64,000 nucleotides of DNA from Flavobacterium subsaxonicum WB 4.1-42 = DSM 21790 (GCF_000422725.1 NZ_KE383912.1:130611-194610), one strand, 5' to 3'. Counted from the first letter of the stretch, positions 25,802-34,155 are shown. A program made the numbers and translations. Notes: generated by a model not told the origin, from the letters alone.

Positions 25802-26233
25802 ATGAAAATGCACAGGGATATTCTTGTAATTGAGGATGATGAAGACGACAGAGACATTTTACAGGAGATTTTTAAGGACTTGGGTTACAAGAACAAACTG
25901 GTGTTTTTTAGCGACAGCACCCAGGCGTTAGACTACATTAGGAGGCCCGAGATTGAGCCTTTTATTATAATATCTGACATCAATATGCCTAAACTGGGTG
26001 GCTTTGAGCTTCGCAATATTATATTGGAGGAAGAACTGCTAAGCGATAAAGACATTCCGTACATTTTTATATCTAATGCGCAAGACGAATATTCTTTAAA
26101 GCAGGCTAACCAGCTTTCAATACAGGGGTACATTCATAAAGGAACCGATTACAATAAGTACAAAGAAAAAATACGTAACCTGGTAGATTACTGGAAAGAG
26201 AACATTAATACTTTTAGTAGTAAAAGAACATAA
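25802..26233 (+). CDS. Single-domain response regulator (CheY/Rcp1-like)
   Basis: A 143-residue lone receiver. Acidic residues EDDEDD at 11-16, phosphoacceptor Asp59 (IIISDINMPKLGG), a Ser/Thr position in IFISNAQ, and the conserved Lys in YIHKG. No output domain is present, so it probably acts by protein contact, as for Rcp1 relatives that work with cytoplasmic hybrid kinases. It is a one-gene unit with its own terminator. The alternative start MHRD, two codons later, cannot be excluded. Confidence 0.88.
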   Translation: MKMHRDILVIEDDEDDRDILQEIFKDLGYKNKLVFFSDSTQALDYIRRPEIEPFIIISDINMPKLGGFELRNIILEEELLSDKDIPYIFISNAQDEYSLKQANQLSIQGYIHKGTDYNKYKEKIRNLVDYWKENINTFSSKRT

Positions 26234-26262
26234 AAAAAGCCCTGCAATTGCAGGGCTTTTTA
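26233..26262. terminator. Bidirectional terminator
   Basis: Fully palindromic stem AAAAAGCCCTGCAA / TTGCAGGGCTTTTT between two convergent genes. Confidence 0.85.
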
Positions 26263-26263
26263 G

Positions 26264-26581
26264 TTAATTTTCCAGCGCTACCACCGGGCCGTCCCATTGC
26301 GAGATACCGCCCGAAAGGTTATACGCCGTTGTAAAGCCAAGCTGGTTCATAATGCTGCAGGCGTTGCCGCTACGGGCGCCGCTACGGCAGTATACATAAT
26401 AATTCTTGGTTTTATCTAACTGCTCAACCTCGTCTATAAAGCCCTGGCCTTTGTAATAATCAATAGTAATGGCTCCGGGTATAATGCCCTCGTTCCATTC
26501 ATCGGGTGTGCGAACGTCCAGTATTACAGCATTGCTGTCTTCCTGTGCCTTTTCCCACCATTCGTTTTGAGAAATATTCAT
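26264..26581 (-). CDS. Cytoplasmic rhodanese-like sulfurtransferase
   Basis: A 105-residue rhodanese domain without signal peptide. It has ILDVRTPDEWNEGIIPGA near the start and the active loop YCRSGARS with Cys65. Single-domain members (GlpE/PspE type) move sulfane sulfur to acceptors such as cyanide or thioredoxin. It lies 23 nt downstream of the thioredoxin-like gene at 26605 on the same strand, so an operon with that gene is likely. Confidence 0.88.
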   Translation of the reverse strand: MNISQNEWWEKAQEDSNAVILDVRTPDEWNEGIIPGAITIDYYKGQGFIDEVEQLDKTKNYYVYCRSGARSGNACSIMNQLGFTTAYNLSGGISQWDGPVVALEN

Positions 26582-26604
26582 TGTGGTTATTTTTTACAAA
26601 GGTA

Positions 26605-27216
26605 TTATGCTTTTATCGAACAGCCAATAGCCTTGGTTTCTTTTACAGACACCTCTTTGCCTATTAGCAGCGCATCTACAGCAGCCTCTACATATTTTTG
26701 TTTTACCAACGTGGCATCTTCATAATTATCGTCTATCGCTCCAATGTACTTAACTACATTGCCTTTAGCTGTTTTTTCTAACACATAAACGTGTGGTGTT
26801 TTGGTAGCACCGTATAGTGGGTACACCTTCTGGCCTTCGTCTAAAAGGTACGGGAATGCGAATTTCTTTTCCTTAGCCCTTTCCTGCATTTTAGCAAAGC
26901 TGTCTTCCTTCTGCTTTTCGGGATTGTTAGGATTAATGGCCACAACCGGATAGCCTAAGGCTTTGTATTTTTTATCAAGCGCAACTACCCTGTCTTCATA
27001 CGCCTGTGCATACGGGCAGTGGTTGCAGGTAAACACCACAATATATCCTTTGGCGTTTTTAATATCTTTAAGCGATACTTTTTTGCCATCTACATTTTTA
27101 AGACTAAAATCGGCAGCTATATCGCCAACTTTATACCCTGCTGCCGGAGCATCTGCCTTAAAGGCTGCCAGGGCTCCAATGGCAAGAAACATTGCTAAAA
27201 ACTTTATTGTTTTCAT
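26605..27216 (-). CDS. Exported thioredoxin-family (AhpC/TSA-like) protein
   Basis: A 203-residue product with signal peptide (MKTIKFLAMFLAIGALAAFKA). The AhpC/TSA-type domain begins VGDIAADFSLKNVDGKKVSL and carries the active motif VFTCNHCPYAQAYEDR (Cys64, Cys67), seen in a family of periplasmic peroxiredoxin-like thiol proteins. TKTPHVYVLEK includes the cis-Pro. It lies 11 nt downstream of the TlpA-like lipoprotein, so the two form an operon, probably with the rhodanese. Confidence 0.88.
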   Translation of the reverse strand: MKTIKFLAMFLAIGALAAFKADAPAAGYKVGDIAADFSLKNVDGKKVSLKDIKNAKGYIVVFTCNHCPYAQAYEDRVVALDKKYKALGYPVVAINPNNPEKQKEDSFAKMQERAKEKKFAFPYLLDEGQKVYPLYGATKTPHVYVLEKTAKGNVVKYIGAIDDNYEDATLVKQKYVEAAVDALLIGKEVSVKETKAIGCSIKA

Positions 27217-27227
27217 ACGTACTATAT

Positions 27228-27818
27228 TTATTTAAAATTACTAATTTCTTTCTCTAACTCATCATAGGTAAACGATCGTTCGTAGAATTTTCGCATATCC
27301 TTATTATAAATAACCGTTGCCGGTATGGCGCCGCTCCAGGTACTGTCTACTTTAGGAATCCAACTATCGGCATCAGGGTCGCGCAACAATAATACCTGAC
27401 TTTTAATCTGCTTTTGGTTGATGAATGGCAGCAGCTTGGTGTCTATCATCTTAGCCATATCCAGGCTTACCAGTATAACCTTTACCTTATTCTCTTTATA
27501 CTTAGCATTTATTTTTTCGAAATGCGGCAACTCCTGTACGCACGGTACACACCATGTTGCCCAAAAATTAACTACATAAGTAGTATCATTTTTTTGGTTA
27601 AGGTAATAATCCAGTCCGTTATCAAACTCGTAGGCATTAACGGTAACCGTATCATTAGTATATACTTTAATGGGCTTTGGTGGCGCGGGTACTGTTGTAT
27701 CTGCGGGTGTTTCGGTTACGGGTTCAGTAATTTCGGTGGTGGTTGCCGCCTCTTTTTTGCAGCCAATTGCAAGTCCTAATATTAGGGCTGCAGCTACTAT
27801 ATCCAGTCTTTTTAGCAT
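27228..27818 (-). CDS. TlpA-like thioredoxin-fold lipoprotein
   Basis: The start is placed at 27818 (MLKRLDIVAAALILGLAIGC), which gives a standard lipoprotein signal with Cys20; the upstream start at 27845 would add nine residues. A Thr/Pro-rich linker follows, then a TlpA/ResA-like domain with NFWATWCVPCVQELPHF (Cys90, Cys93) and a cis-Pro in GAIPATVIY. It should reduce disulfides at the periplasmic face of the membrane. It is first in the three-gene redox operon. Confidence 0.88.
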   Translation of the reverse strand: MLKRLDIVAAALILGLAIGCKKEAATTTEITEPVTETPADTTVPAPPKPIKVYTNDTVTVNAYEFDNGLDYYLNQKNDTTYVVNFWATWCVPCVQELPHFEKINAKYKENKVKVILVSLDMAKMIDTKLLPFINQKQIKSQVLLLRDPDADSWIPKVDSTWSGAIPATVIYNKDMRKFYERSFTYDELEKEISNFK

Positions 27819-27933
27819 AGTGGTGTATTCAAAAATTATAAACATCTAAAATTAAACCAACTTAAAAGGCTGTTAATTTCTTTAACAAAAAATTAACAAC
27901 ATTATTAGTAATCGTAACAATTACATATACTAC

Positions 27934-27963
27934 ATTTGTACATACAAATATTGTAGATACAAA
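27934..27963. promoter_or_regulatory. Tandem MarR-type operators
   Basis: ATTTGTACATACAAAT (perfect 7-bp arms, 27934-27949) and TTGTAGATACAA (27951-27962), centres 15 bp apart, both TTGTA-NN-TACAA. The -7 box TACATTTG (27931-27938) overlaps the first, as expected for autorepression. Confidence 0.65.
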
Positions 27964-27996
27964 CTTATTAGTAACACTATAATAAATGTAGCGATT

Positions 27997-28449
27997 ATGA
28001 AGATTGAAGAGATACTAAAAAGCGAAAAACTAACCCTTGCCAAACAGGCAGTTATGAATATTATGTATACTCATAACGTACTTGCCGAACATACGTATGA
28101 GGTTATGAAGGCTTACGACCTCTCTCCGGAGCAGTTTAATGTGCTACGCATACTGCGCGGCCAGAAAGGCAAGCCCGCTAATATGTGTGTTATACAGGAA
28201 CGGATGATTGCCAAAACAAGCAACACCACCCGCCTGGTTGATAAACTACTGCTTAAAGGGCTTGTTAAACGCGAAGTTTGCCTGGACAACCGCCGCAAAA
28301 TGGAAATTACAATTACCCCAAAAGGTCTGAACCTGCTTGCTGATTTAGACCCGATAGTTGAGGATAACGAAACCCGCTTTGCCAACAACCTTACCCCTGC
28401 CGAACAGGAACAATTTATTTACTTATTAGAAAAATACCGAACTTTATAA
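27997..28449 (+). CDS. MarR family transcriptional regulator
   Basis: A 150-residue MarR-type regulator. The winged helix-turn-helix runs from about 45 to 105 (FNVLRILRGQKGKPANMCVIQERM, then NTTRLVDKLLLKGLVKREVCLDNRRK with the basic wing). Single Cys residues occur (NMC, REVC), compatible with thiol sensing as in MhqR/OhrR relatives. It lies 15 nt before a nitroreductase and shares its message; tandem operators sit over the promoter. This layout parallels electrophile-sensing MarR units that control nitroreductases. Confidence 0.9.
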   Translation: MKIEEILKSEKLTLAKQAVMNIMYTHNVLAEHTYEVMKAYDLSPEQFNVLRILRGQKGKPANMCVIQERMIAKTSNTTRLVDKLLLKGLVKREVCLDNRRKMEITITPKGLNLLADLDPIVEDNETRFANNLTPAEQEQFIYLLEKYRTL

Positions 28450-28464
28450 ACCATCATACCCATT

Positions 28465-29103
28465 ATGTTAAATTATATTGATAGCCTTAAGTGGCGCTAT
28501 GCCGCTAAAAAATACGATACTACTAAAAAGGTATCGGCCGAAGATCTTGAAACGCTTAAAGAGGCGGTTCGCCTTAGTGTATCGTCTGTAGGGTTACAGC
28601 CTTACAAAATATTTATTGTAGAAACACAGGCCGTTAAGCAACAACTTGCCGAAGCTGCCGGTGGCAACAACAAGAATATTTTTGTCGACGCTTCTCACCT
28701 GTTCATATTCGCTAACGAGCTTAATGTAGGTGGCACTCACGTAAACGCATTTTTGAATAATATTAGCAACCAACGCGGTGTGGCCATAGAGGCTGTTAGC
28801 GGCTTTGGCGACTATATTAACGGTTTTCTTGCAACCCTTACTGATGAGCAAAAGAATGTGTGGACGGCTAAACAGGCTTACATTGCCCTTTCTACCCTTA
28901 TTAACAGTGCTGCGCTTTTAAAAATTGATGCTACCCCTATGGAAGGCTTTGATGCTGCCAAAGTAAATGATATACTTGGCCTTGAAGCTAAAGGCCTTAA
29001 CGCTGCGGTTATTGCAGCTATTGGCTACCGCCACGAAGAGGATGCACAGCAACACGCCAAAAAAGTGCGCAAACCTAACGAAGAATTATTTATTACCCTT
29101 TAA
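28465..29103 (+). CDS. Nitroreductase family NAD(P)H oxidoreductase (MhqN/YfkO-like)
   Basis: A 212-residue flavoenzyme of the NfsB/nitroreductase fold. The N-terminus WRYAAKKYDTTKKVS holds FMN-phosphate-binding residues; VSSVGLQPYKIFIVE is the conserved SxxxxQPw-type segment; the C-terminal AIGYRHEEDAQQHAKKVRKP is typical. Such enzymes reduce nitroaromatics, quinones or azo compounds with NAD(P)H. It is second in the marR operon, followed by a YceI gene 34 nt later. Confidence 0.9.
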   Translation: MLNYIDSLKWRYAAKKYDTTKKVSAEDLETLKEAVRLSVSSVGLQPYKIFIVETQAVKQQLAEAAGGNNKNIFVDASHLFIFANELNVGGTHVNAFLNNISNQRGVAIEAVSGFGDYINGFLATLTDEQKNVWTAKQAYIALSTLINSAALLKIDATPMEGFDAAKVNDILGLEAKGLNAAVIAAIGYRHEEDAQQHAKKVRKPNEELFITL

Positions 29104-29137
29104 TTTTTATAAACTCAAATTTTAATTTTAACAAACA

Positions 29138-29707
29138 ATGAAAAATTTCAAATCGATTGCAATTGCATTAGTAGTAGCTCTTACAACACTTACAGCTACA
29201 GCTCAGGACAAAAAAATCAACGCATCTAAAAGTACAATAGCATGGGTTGGTAAAAAAGTTACAGGTCAGCACTCTGGTACTGTTAACTTTAAAGATGGTA
29301 TCTTAAAATTCAAATCAGGTAAAGTATCTGGTGGTGAGTTTAACATAGACATGACTACAATTGCTGTTACCGACCTTAAAGCCGGCGAAGGAAAAGAAAA
29401 ATTAGAAGGCCACCTTAAAGCTGCTGACTTTTTTGGTACTGATAAATTTCCAGCTGCTAAAATAGCTTTCAAAACTATTAAAGTAAAATCGGCTAACGTT
29501 TATACAATTACTGCTGACTTAACTATTAAAAACGTTACTAAACCGGTAACTTTTGATCTTACAGTTAACAAAAACACTGCTACAACTTCATTTAACATCG
29601 ACAGGACTAAATACGGTATCGAGTACAACTCTGGTAGTATTTTCGACGGCCTTGGAGACAAAGCTATTTCAGACGAATTTGAAGTTACAGTTAACTTAGT
29701 ATTCTAA
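29138..29707 (+). CDS. Exported YceI family protein
   Basis: A 189-residue protein with signal peptide (MKNFKSIAIALVVALTTLTA, then TAQ). The YceI lipocalin-like domain shows STIAWVGKKVTGQHSGTVNFKDG, the HLKAADFFGTDKFPAAKI segment and the final GDKAISDEFEVTVNLVF. The fold binds isoprenoid quinones or similar amphiphiles. It is the third gene of the marR-nitroreductase unit, which links quinone chemistry in the cytoplasm and periplasm. A cytoplasmic YceI lies at 42052-42582. Confidence 0.9.
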   Translation: MKNFKSIAIALVVALTTLTATAQDKKINASKSTIAWVGKKVTGQHSGTVNFKDGILKFKSGKVSGGEFNIDMTTIAVTDLKAGEGKEKLEGHLKAADFFGTDKFPAAKIAFKTIKVKSANVYTITADLTIKNVTKPVTFDLTVNKNTATTSFNIDRTKYGIEYNSGSIFDGLGDKAISDEFEVTVNLVF

Positions 29708-29729
29708 TAATCAGGTTTAAATTGAATGT

Positions 29730-29764
29730 AAACCCCCACGCTAAGCGTGGGGGTTTGTTTTTTT
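29730..29764 (+). terminator. Terminator of the marR operon
   Basis: Perfect 12-bp stem AAACCCCCACGC / GCGTGGGGGTTT, loop TAA, then G and nine T residues. Confidence 0.9.
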
Positions 29765-29771
29765 TATTTTA

Positions 29772-29878
29772 GTTTCAAAGTGGCAGAGTTTAATAAGTGG
29801 CAGAGTTACAAAGCTTCAAAGTAACAAAGTCATCGGGAGATGTTTAACATCTTTATTCTGCAACTCTGCAACTCTGCC
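29772..29878. repeat. Octanucleotide-period repeat, AGTTGCAA family
   Basis: Units AGTTTCAA, AGTGGCAG, AGTTACAA, AGCTTCAA, AGTAACAA, then inverted units CTGCAACTCTGCAACTCTG that end at the cysM stop codon. Same family as 4366, 37831 and 63440. Confidence 0.6.
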
Positions 29879-30786
29879 TAAAACAACCCCTCTATAGAAA
29901 GGTATCGCTCTCCGGTATCGTAGTTAAAGGTAAGCACTACAGCATCTTCGGGTATTTCAGACAGTTTTTTGTTTACTGCCGCTAACGATGCACCCGTTGA
30001 GATTCCCGCAAGGATACCTTCTTCTTTAGCCACATTTCTGGCATATTCAAAAGCATCGTCTTTTGCTACCTGTATTACGCCATCTATTGCACTGCTGTTA
30101 TAAATTGATGGTACAAAACCTGCCCCTATACCCTGCAAAGGGTGCAGGCCCGGGCTGCCACCGCTCAATACAGGCGATAATTCCGGCTCTACAGCAAACA
30201 CCTTAAGGTTGGGCCATTTTTCTTTTAAAGTCTCCGCTACGCCCGTTATATGGCCTCCTGTACCCACACCGGTAATAATGTAATCGACCCCATCGGGAAA
30301 ATCGGCAATAATTTCCTGTGCGGTAGTTTTTTTATGGATGGCTACGTTAGCCGGGTTGTCAAACTGGCGCGGCGACCATGCATTAGGTGTTGCAGCCGTA
30401 AGTTCGGCAGCCTTTTCAATAGCGCCTTTCATACCCTTCTCGCGGGGGGTAAGCTCAAATTCTGCCCCGTAAATAGACATCAGTTTCCTGCGCTCCACAC
30501 TCATACTTTCAGGCATAACCAGTATCAGTTTATAGCCTTTTACAGCTGCTACAAGCGCCAGGCCAATACCCGTATTACCCGATGTTGGCTCTATAATAAT
30601 GCTGTCTTTATTCAGCAATCCTTTTGCCTCGGCATCCTCAATCATGGCCAAGGCAATCCTGTCCTTTATGCTATTGCCGGGGTTGTTGCGCTCCAGTTTT
30701 ATCCACACATTACGATTGGGGAAAAGTTTGTTAAGCTTAACGTGCGGCGTGTTGCCTATGGTCTCTAAAATGCTTTTTGCTTTCAT
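29878..30786 (-). CDS. cysM: Cysteine synthase (O-acetylserine sulfhydrylase)
   Basis: A 302-residue PLP enzyme of fold type II. The PLP lysine is Lys41 in NPGNSIKDR, the substrate loop TSGNTG is at 68-73, and the phosphate loop GVGTGGH is at about 177. EERRKLMSIYGAE-like spacing and AISTGAS-type ends fit CysK/CysM; Arg in the loop after the Lys region and length near 300 slightly favour CysM. It makes cysteine from O-acetylserine and sulfide. It lies 18 nt downstream of cysE and is under the same cysteine leader (31638-31788). Confidence 0.88.
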   Translation of the reverse strand: MKAKSILETIGNTPHVKLNKLFPNRNVWIKLERNNPGNSIKDRIALAMIEDAEAKGLLNKDSIIIEPTSGNTGIGLALVAAVKGYKLILVMPESMSVERRKLMSIYGAEFELTPREKGMKGAIEKAAELTAATPNAWSPRQFDNPANVAIHKKTTAQEIIADFPDGVDYIITGVGTGGHITGVAETLKEKWPNLKVFAVEPELSPVLSGGSPGLHPLQGIGAGFVPSIYNSSAIDGVIQVAKDDAFEYARNVAKEEGILAGISTGASLAAVNKKLSEIPEDAVVLTFNYDTGERYLSIEGLF

Positions 30787-30804
30787 ATATATTGAATTAG
30801 ATTT

Positions 30805-31620
30805 TTATATTACAAAATTTAAAGGTTCAGGAAAAACATCCCTGCTTTTTACCGATGCCACACTCTTGTGGTACACCAGCGAGTTGGGCGGAATGGAGTT
30901 GGTTATCCATACGTTTCCACCAATAACCGACTCGTTTCCTATAACCGTGGCGCCACCCAAAATGGTGGCGTTGGCATAAATAGTAACCCCATTGCCAATG
31001 GTGGGGTGGCGCTTAATTTCGGCCTCAGCCTTGCTAACACTAAGGGCGCCCAGGGTTACGCCCTGGTACATTTTAACATCATTACCAATAACCGAAGTCT
31101 CTCCAATAACAATGCCCGTACCGTGGTCTATAAAAAAGCGTTCGCCAATGGTAGCACCCGGATGGATATCGATACCTGTTTTGCCGTGAACGTACTCGCT
31201 TAACAGCCTTGGCAGCATGGGCACATGGTTATTCCAGAGCTCGTGGGCGGTGCGATAAACCGCAATTGCAAAGAAACCGGGATAAGCTACCAACACTTCA
31301 CTACGCGATTTTGCGGCGGGGTCAAATTCAAAAATGGCTTTTAAATCATCTTCAAGTTTTTGATGAAGTATTATAGCCTTATCTTTTAGTAATAAGAGTA
31401 ATGGCTGTATTTTACCCTCTTCCATTCCAATGTGCTCTAATAAGCTATAAAGTATGCTTTCAAGCTCTTTTTCCTTTGTAAGAAAATAATCATAGTCGCC
31501 ATATTGCGGCCCGATACAGAACATCCAGTGAAAAAATTCTTCGATCCAGTATTCGGTCTTTGCCTTGTCGGGCAACAGGCCACTTTTTAAATAATTAGCA
31601 GTATAAATAGGATGTTTCAT
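30805..31620 (-). CDS. cysE: Serine O-acetyltransferase
   Basis: A 271-residue enzyme: an N-terminal helical domain (~1-140) followed by a left-handed beta helix of hexapeptide repeats (GIDIHPGATIGERFFIDHGTGIVIGETSVIGNDVKMYQGVTLGA and onward). The catalytic His residues of HPGA and DHGTG are present. It makes O-acetylserine for the cysteine synthase downstream. The start codon follows a leader of about 155 nt with a cysteine-rich leader peptide and a terminator, the strongest evidence for attenuation control in this window. Confidence 0.92.
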   Translation of the reverse strand: MKHPIYTANYLKSGLLPDKAKTEYWIEEFFHWMFCIGPQYGDYDYFLTKEKELESILYSLLEHIGMEEGKIQPLLLLLKDKAIILHQKLEDDLKAIFEFDPAAKSRSEVLVAYPGFFAIAVYRTAHELWNNHVPMLPRLLSEYVHGKTGIDIHPGATIGERFFIDHGTGIVIGETSVIGNDVKMYQGVTLGALSVSKAEAEIKRHPTIGNGVTIYANATILGGATVIGNESVIGGNVWITNSIPPNSLVYHKSVASVKSRDVFPEPLNFVI

Positions 31621-31630
31621 GTAAATTTTA

Positions 31631-31663
31631 AAAAATAAAAGCCCCCCGTTATCGAGAAGCTTT
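31631..31663 (-). terminator. Attenuator terminator before cysE
   Basis: On the minus strand AAAGCTTCTCG, loop ATAA, CGGGGGGCTTT (11 bp, some G-U pairs) followed by TTATTTTTT, ending about 11 nt before the cysE start. Confidence 0.75.
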
Positions 31664-31708
31664 GCTTTAATTATATAACCTACCCAAACGGCAGCAGCAA
31701 GAGCTCCT
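31655..31708 (-). promoter_or_regulatory. Antiterminator of the cysE leader
   Basis: AGGAGCTCTTGCT (31708-31696), immediately after the leader-peptide stop, can pair with AGCAAAGCTTCT (31666-31655): 12 bp with one bulged C and one G-U. The latter overlaps the 5' arm of the terminator, so the two structures exclude each other. Confidence 0.7.
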
Positions 31709-31759
31709 TTATAGCAAGGAACAACAGGTACATGCTGTAAACATAGGAGTTACGATCAT
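31709..31759 (-). CDS. Cysteine-rich leader peptide of the cysE-cysM operon
   Basis: A 16-codon frame, product MIVTPMFTACTCCSLL, reading on the minus strand 22 nt after a perfect -7 box. Three of four consecutive codons are Cys (TGT ACC TGT TGT). The stop codon touches the first antiterminator arm. A ribosome stalled at the Cys codons would leave that arm free and favour read-through into cysE; a ribosome reaching the stop codon would cover it and let the terminator form. The peptide itself probably has no other function. Confidence 0.75.
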   Translation of the reverse strand: MIVTPMFTACTCCSLL

Positions 31760-31780
31760 TATTATGTGTTTGACTTCTTA

Positions 31781-31788
31781 CAAATGTA
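31781..31788 (-). promoter_or_regulatory. -7 box of the cysE leader promoter
   Basis: TACATTTG on the minus strand, a perfect TAnnTTTG. A TTTTG lies 22 nt further upstream. Confidence 0.6.
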
Positions 31789-32117
31789 AGCAAAAATTAA
31801 TAGTAGTCTACAAAATTAGTAGATTTATACAGCTTACCAATCATAAATTAATACTAAAAAATCACTCCCCAATAGTATGCGCGCATCTTAAAACAGAGCC
31901 ATTACACCTGTTTAATATAAAATTCGGCATCAAAATAGATTCAATTATACCCTAACCCAAACCATCTTAAGATATGCTATTCGGAAAAATAAACATTAAC
32001 AAACACTTTACATAATACAACATAAATATTTGGAAAACAATGAATAAATTTGTTACAATAGATATTTACTATGGTTATTTTCGAAACCGATTTCTGTTAA
32101 TATTATGTTAACAACAA
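31789..32117. other. AT-rich divergent intergenic region
   Basis: About 330 nt between the cysE leader promoter and the TetR operators. It contains a short open frame (31764-31955) with no supporting start signal. I see no repeat, RNA or conserved element in it. Confidence 0.4.
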
Positions 32118-32152
32118 ATTAAACAAACGTTTAATTTAAACAAGTGTTTAAC
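32118..32152. promoter_or_regulatory. Tandem TetR operators over the TetR-EmrAB promoter
   Basis: ATTAAACAAACGTTTAAT (32118-32135) and TTTAAACAAGTGTTTAAC (32135-32152), each with 7-bp arms around a 4-nt centre. The -7 box TAACTTTG (32149-32156) overlaps the second, as for an autorepressor. Confidence 0.7.
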
Positions 32153-32181
32153 TTTGTACCATAATTAATTACTTATAGATT

Positions 32182-32805
32182 ATGTCTGAGTTTAACGATA
32201 AGCAAGTCGATATTTTGCTTGCAGCCGAACAGCTGTTTGCAGAAGAAGGGTTTGATGGTGCCTCTATAAGAACAATAGCAAAACTGGCGCATGTTAACAT
32301 AGCCATGATATCGTACTATTTTGGTTCTAAAGAAAAGCTGCTTGAGGCATTAATAATTCACCGTACGAGCAGCATGAAAATGCAGCTCGAAAACATATCA
32401 AGAGAAGACCTCTCCCCTTTCGAAAAAGTAGACCGCCTTATAGATCTTTATATATGGCGCATTAACGAAAACAAGTGCATGTACCAGATTATGCACTTTG
32501 AACTCACCACCAAAAAGCGCATTCTTAACATGGAAAGCTTTATGGAAATTAAGAAATCGAATGCAGAGATATTCAGGCGGATTATTGAAGAAGGCCAGCA
32601 AAAAGGCGACTTTAGAAAAGACCTTACCATAGAGCTTATACCGCCCACCATTCTGGGCACTATTGTACACTTTAGAAGCAACCGTCTTTACTTTGAAAAG
32701 ATTCTGGGCCTTGACACCGAAGAGGCTTACGAAAGCTACATAACAAACGAGTTAACATTACATATTAAACAAACCATTAAAGCGCTTTTAGCAAATGAAA
32801 ATTAA
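32182..32805 (+). CDS. TetR/AcrR family transcriptional regulator
   Basis: A 207-residue regulator. The N-terminal helix-turn-helix reads ILLAAEQLFAEEGFDGASIRTIAKLAHVNIAMISYYFGSKEKLLEALI, the standard TetR DNA-binding domain; the rest is an all-helical ligand domain with a large hydrophobic content. It heads an operon with TolC, EmrA and EmrB homologues and most likely represses it from the tandem operators at 32118-32152. The same operator is found in front of the RND pump at 13308. The ligand is probably a pump substrate. Confidence 0.93.
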   Translation: MSEFNDKQVDILLAAEQLFAEEGFDGASIRTIAKLAHVNIAMISYYFGSKEKLLEALIIHRTSSMKMQLENISREDLSPFEKVDRLIDLYIWRINENKCMYQIMHFELTTKKRILNMESFMEIKKSNAEIFRRIIEEGQQKGDFRKDLTIELIPPTILGTIVHFRSNRLYFEKILGLDTEEAYESYITNELTLHIKQTIKALLANEN

Positions 32806-34150
32806 GTATCTACTGCCCGGAAGCCTCCTGCTCTTTTCTGTAACTGTTATGCAGGCACAGGAAAAGAAACAGCTGTCGCTGGATGAGGCCATTTCTATTG
32901 CAGTTTCGCAAAGTACTGAAGCTACCCTTGCCAACACGCGGGTAACCACTTCTAAGTACGACGTAGACAACGTTAAGAACACGGCTTACCCCGATTTTAA
33001 AATTTCAGGCCAATACCTTAGGGTTACCAACCCTACCATTAACTACAAACTGGCCAACAACAACGCCGATACGGCCGAAGACGATGGCACCACAACAGCA
33101 TCGCCTAAAGTAAACCAGGTTATGTTTGGGCAGGCTGCACTTAGCATGCCTATCTTCTCTGGTTTTAAGATCAAAAACAACATCGCGGCAAGCGAAAACC
33201 TGTACCAGGCACAAACGTTTAACGCCGCCAATACTAAAGAACAGGTTGCTATGCAAACCATTAGCCTTTATGCTAATTTGTATAAGGCGCAGCAGTCGGT
33301 TAGCCTTATTCAGGAAAACCTTAAAAGTGCCAACCAGCGTGTAAAAGACTTTACCGCTATGGAAGAAAACGGCCTTATTGCCCGTAACGACCTGTTAAAG
33401 TCGCAATTACAGGCAAGCAACATACAACTGTCTTTAGACGATGCCAGGAAAATGGTGTCTACCCTGAATTTTCAGTTGGTTACACTGCTAAAATTGCCCG
33501 AGGGTACCCAGATTGCCGTAAGCGATGCGTATTTTAAAAATGCAGCAGGCGTAACGCCATCGGTTACCGAAGGTGAGGCCATTGCTCAGCGTAGCGACTT
33601 AGAGTCGCTTAGATGGCAGCAAAAAGCGTCTGAAGCCAACATTAAGGTGGCTAAGGCGGGTTACTACCCATCGCTGTCCTTTTCTGCCGGCTATGTAGCA
33701 CTTGATATTCAGAATGTGGTTCAGGTGTACAATGCCGTTAACTTTGGCGTAGGCGTATCGTATGATATATCGAACATCTTTAAAAACCGCAAGCAGGTTA
33801 AAGCCGCCGAAAGCCGCGCCCAGGAGGTTAGCCATGAGGTAGAAATTTTAACCGACCGCGTTAAAATACAGGTGCAGGAATCGTTAGAAAACTACAATCT
33901 GTCGCTTAAACAAAACAAGGTATATACCGAGGCTGTTGGCCAATCTGATGAGAATTACCGTATTGTAAAAGACAAGTACGATAACGGCCTTGTAGATACC
34001 AACGACCTTTTAGAGGCCGATGTTCAGAAATTGCAGTCGCAGCTTAACGAGGCGTTCTCTAAAGCCGATATTACACAGCGTTATTACGAGCTGCTTAACG
34101 CATCGGGCAAACTAACCAATTCTTTTAATCTTACCCAAAACAACAAATAA
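32795..34150 (+). CDS. TolC family outer-membrane efflux protein (EmrAB operon)
   Basis: A 451-residue protein with signal peptide (MKIKYLLPGSLLLFSVTVMQ, AQ). It shows the duplicated outer-membrane-efflux pattern: LSLDEAISIAVSQSTEATLA near the start, YPDFKISGQYL, and in the second half AGYYPSLSFSAGY and DKYDNGLVDTNDLLEADVQKLQ. The start overlaps the TetR gene by 11 nt, so translation is coupled. It gives the outer-membrane exit for the EmrA/EmrB homologues downstream. Confidence 0.9.
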   Translation: MKIKYLLPGSLLLFSVTVMQAQEKKQLSLDEAISIAVSQSTEATLANTRVTTSKYDVDNVKNTAYPDFKISGQYLRVTNPTINYKLANNNADTAEDDGTTTASPKVNQVMFGQAALSMPIFSGFKIKNNIAASENLYQAQTFNAANTKEQVAMQTISLYANLYKAQQSVSLIQENLKSANQRVKDFTAMEENGLIARNDLLKSQLQASNIQLSLDDARKMVSTLNFQLVTLLKLPEGTQIAVSDAYFKNAAGVTPSVTEGEAIAQRSDLESLRWQQKASEANIKVAKAGYYPSLSFSAGYVALDIQNVVQVYNAVNFGVGVSYDISNIFKNRKQVKAAESRAQEVSHEVEILTDRVKIQVQESLENYNLSLKQNKVYTEAVGQSDENYRIVKDKYDNGLVDTNDLLEADVQKLQSQLNEAFSKADITQRYYELLNASGKLTNSFNLTQNNK

Positions 34151-34155
34151 TAACC

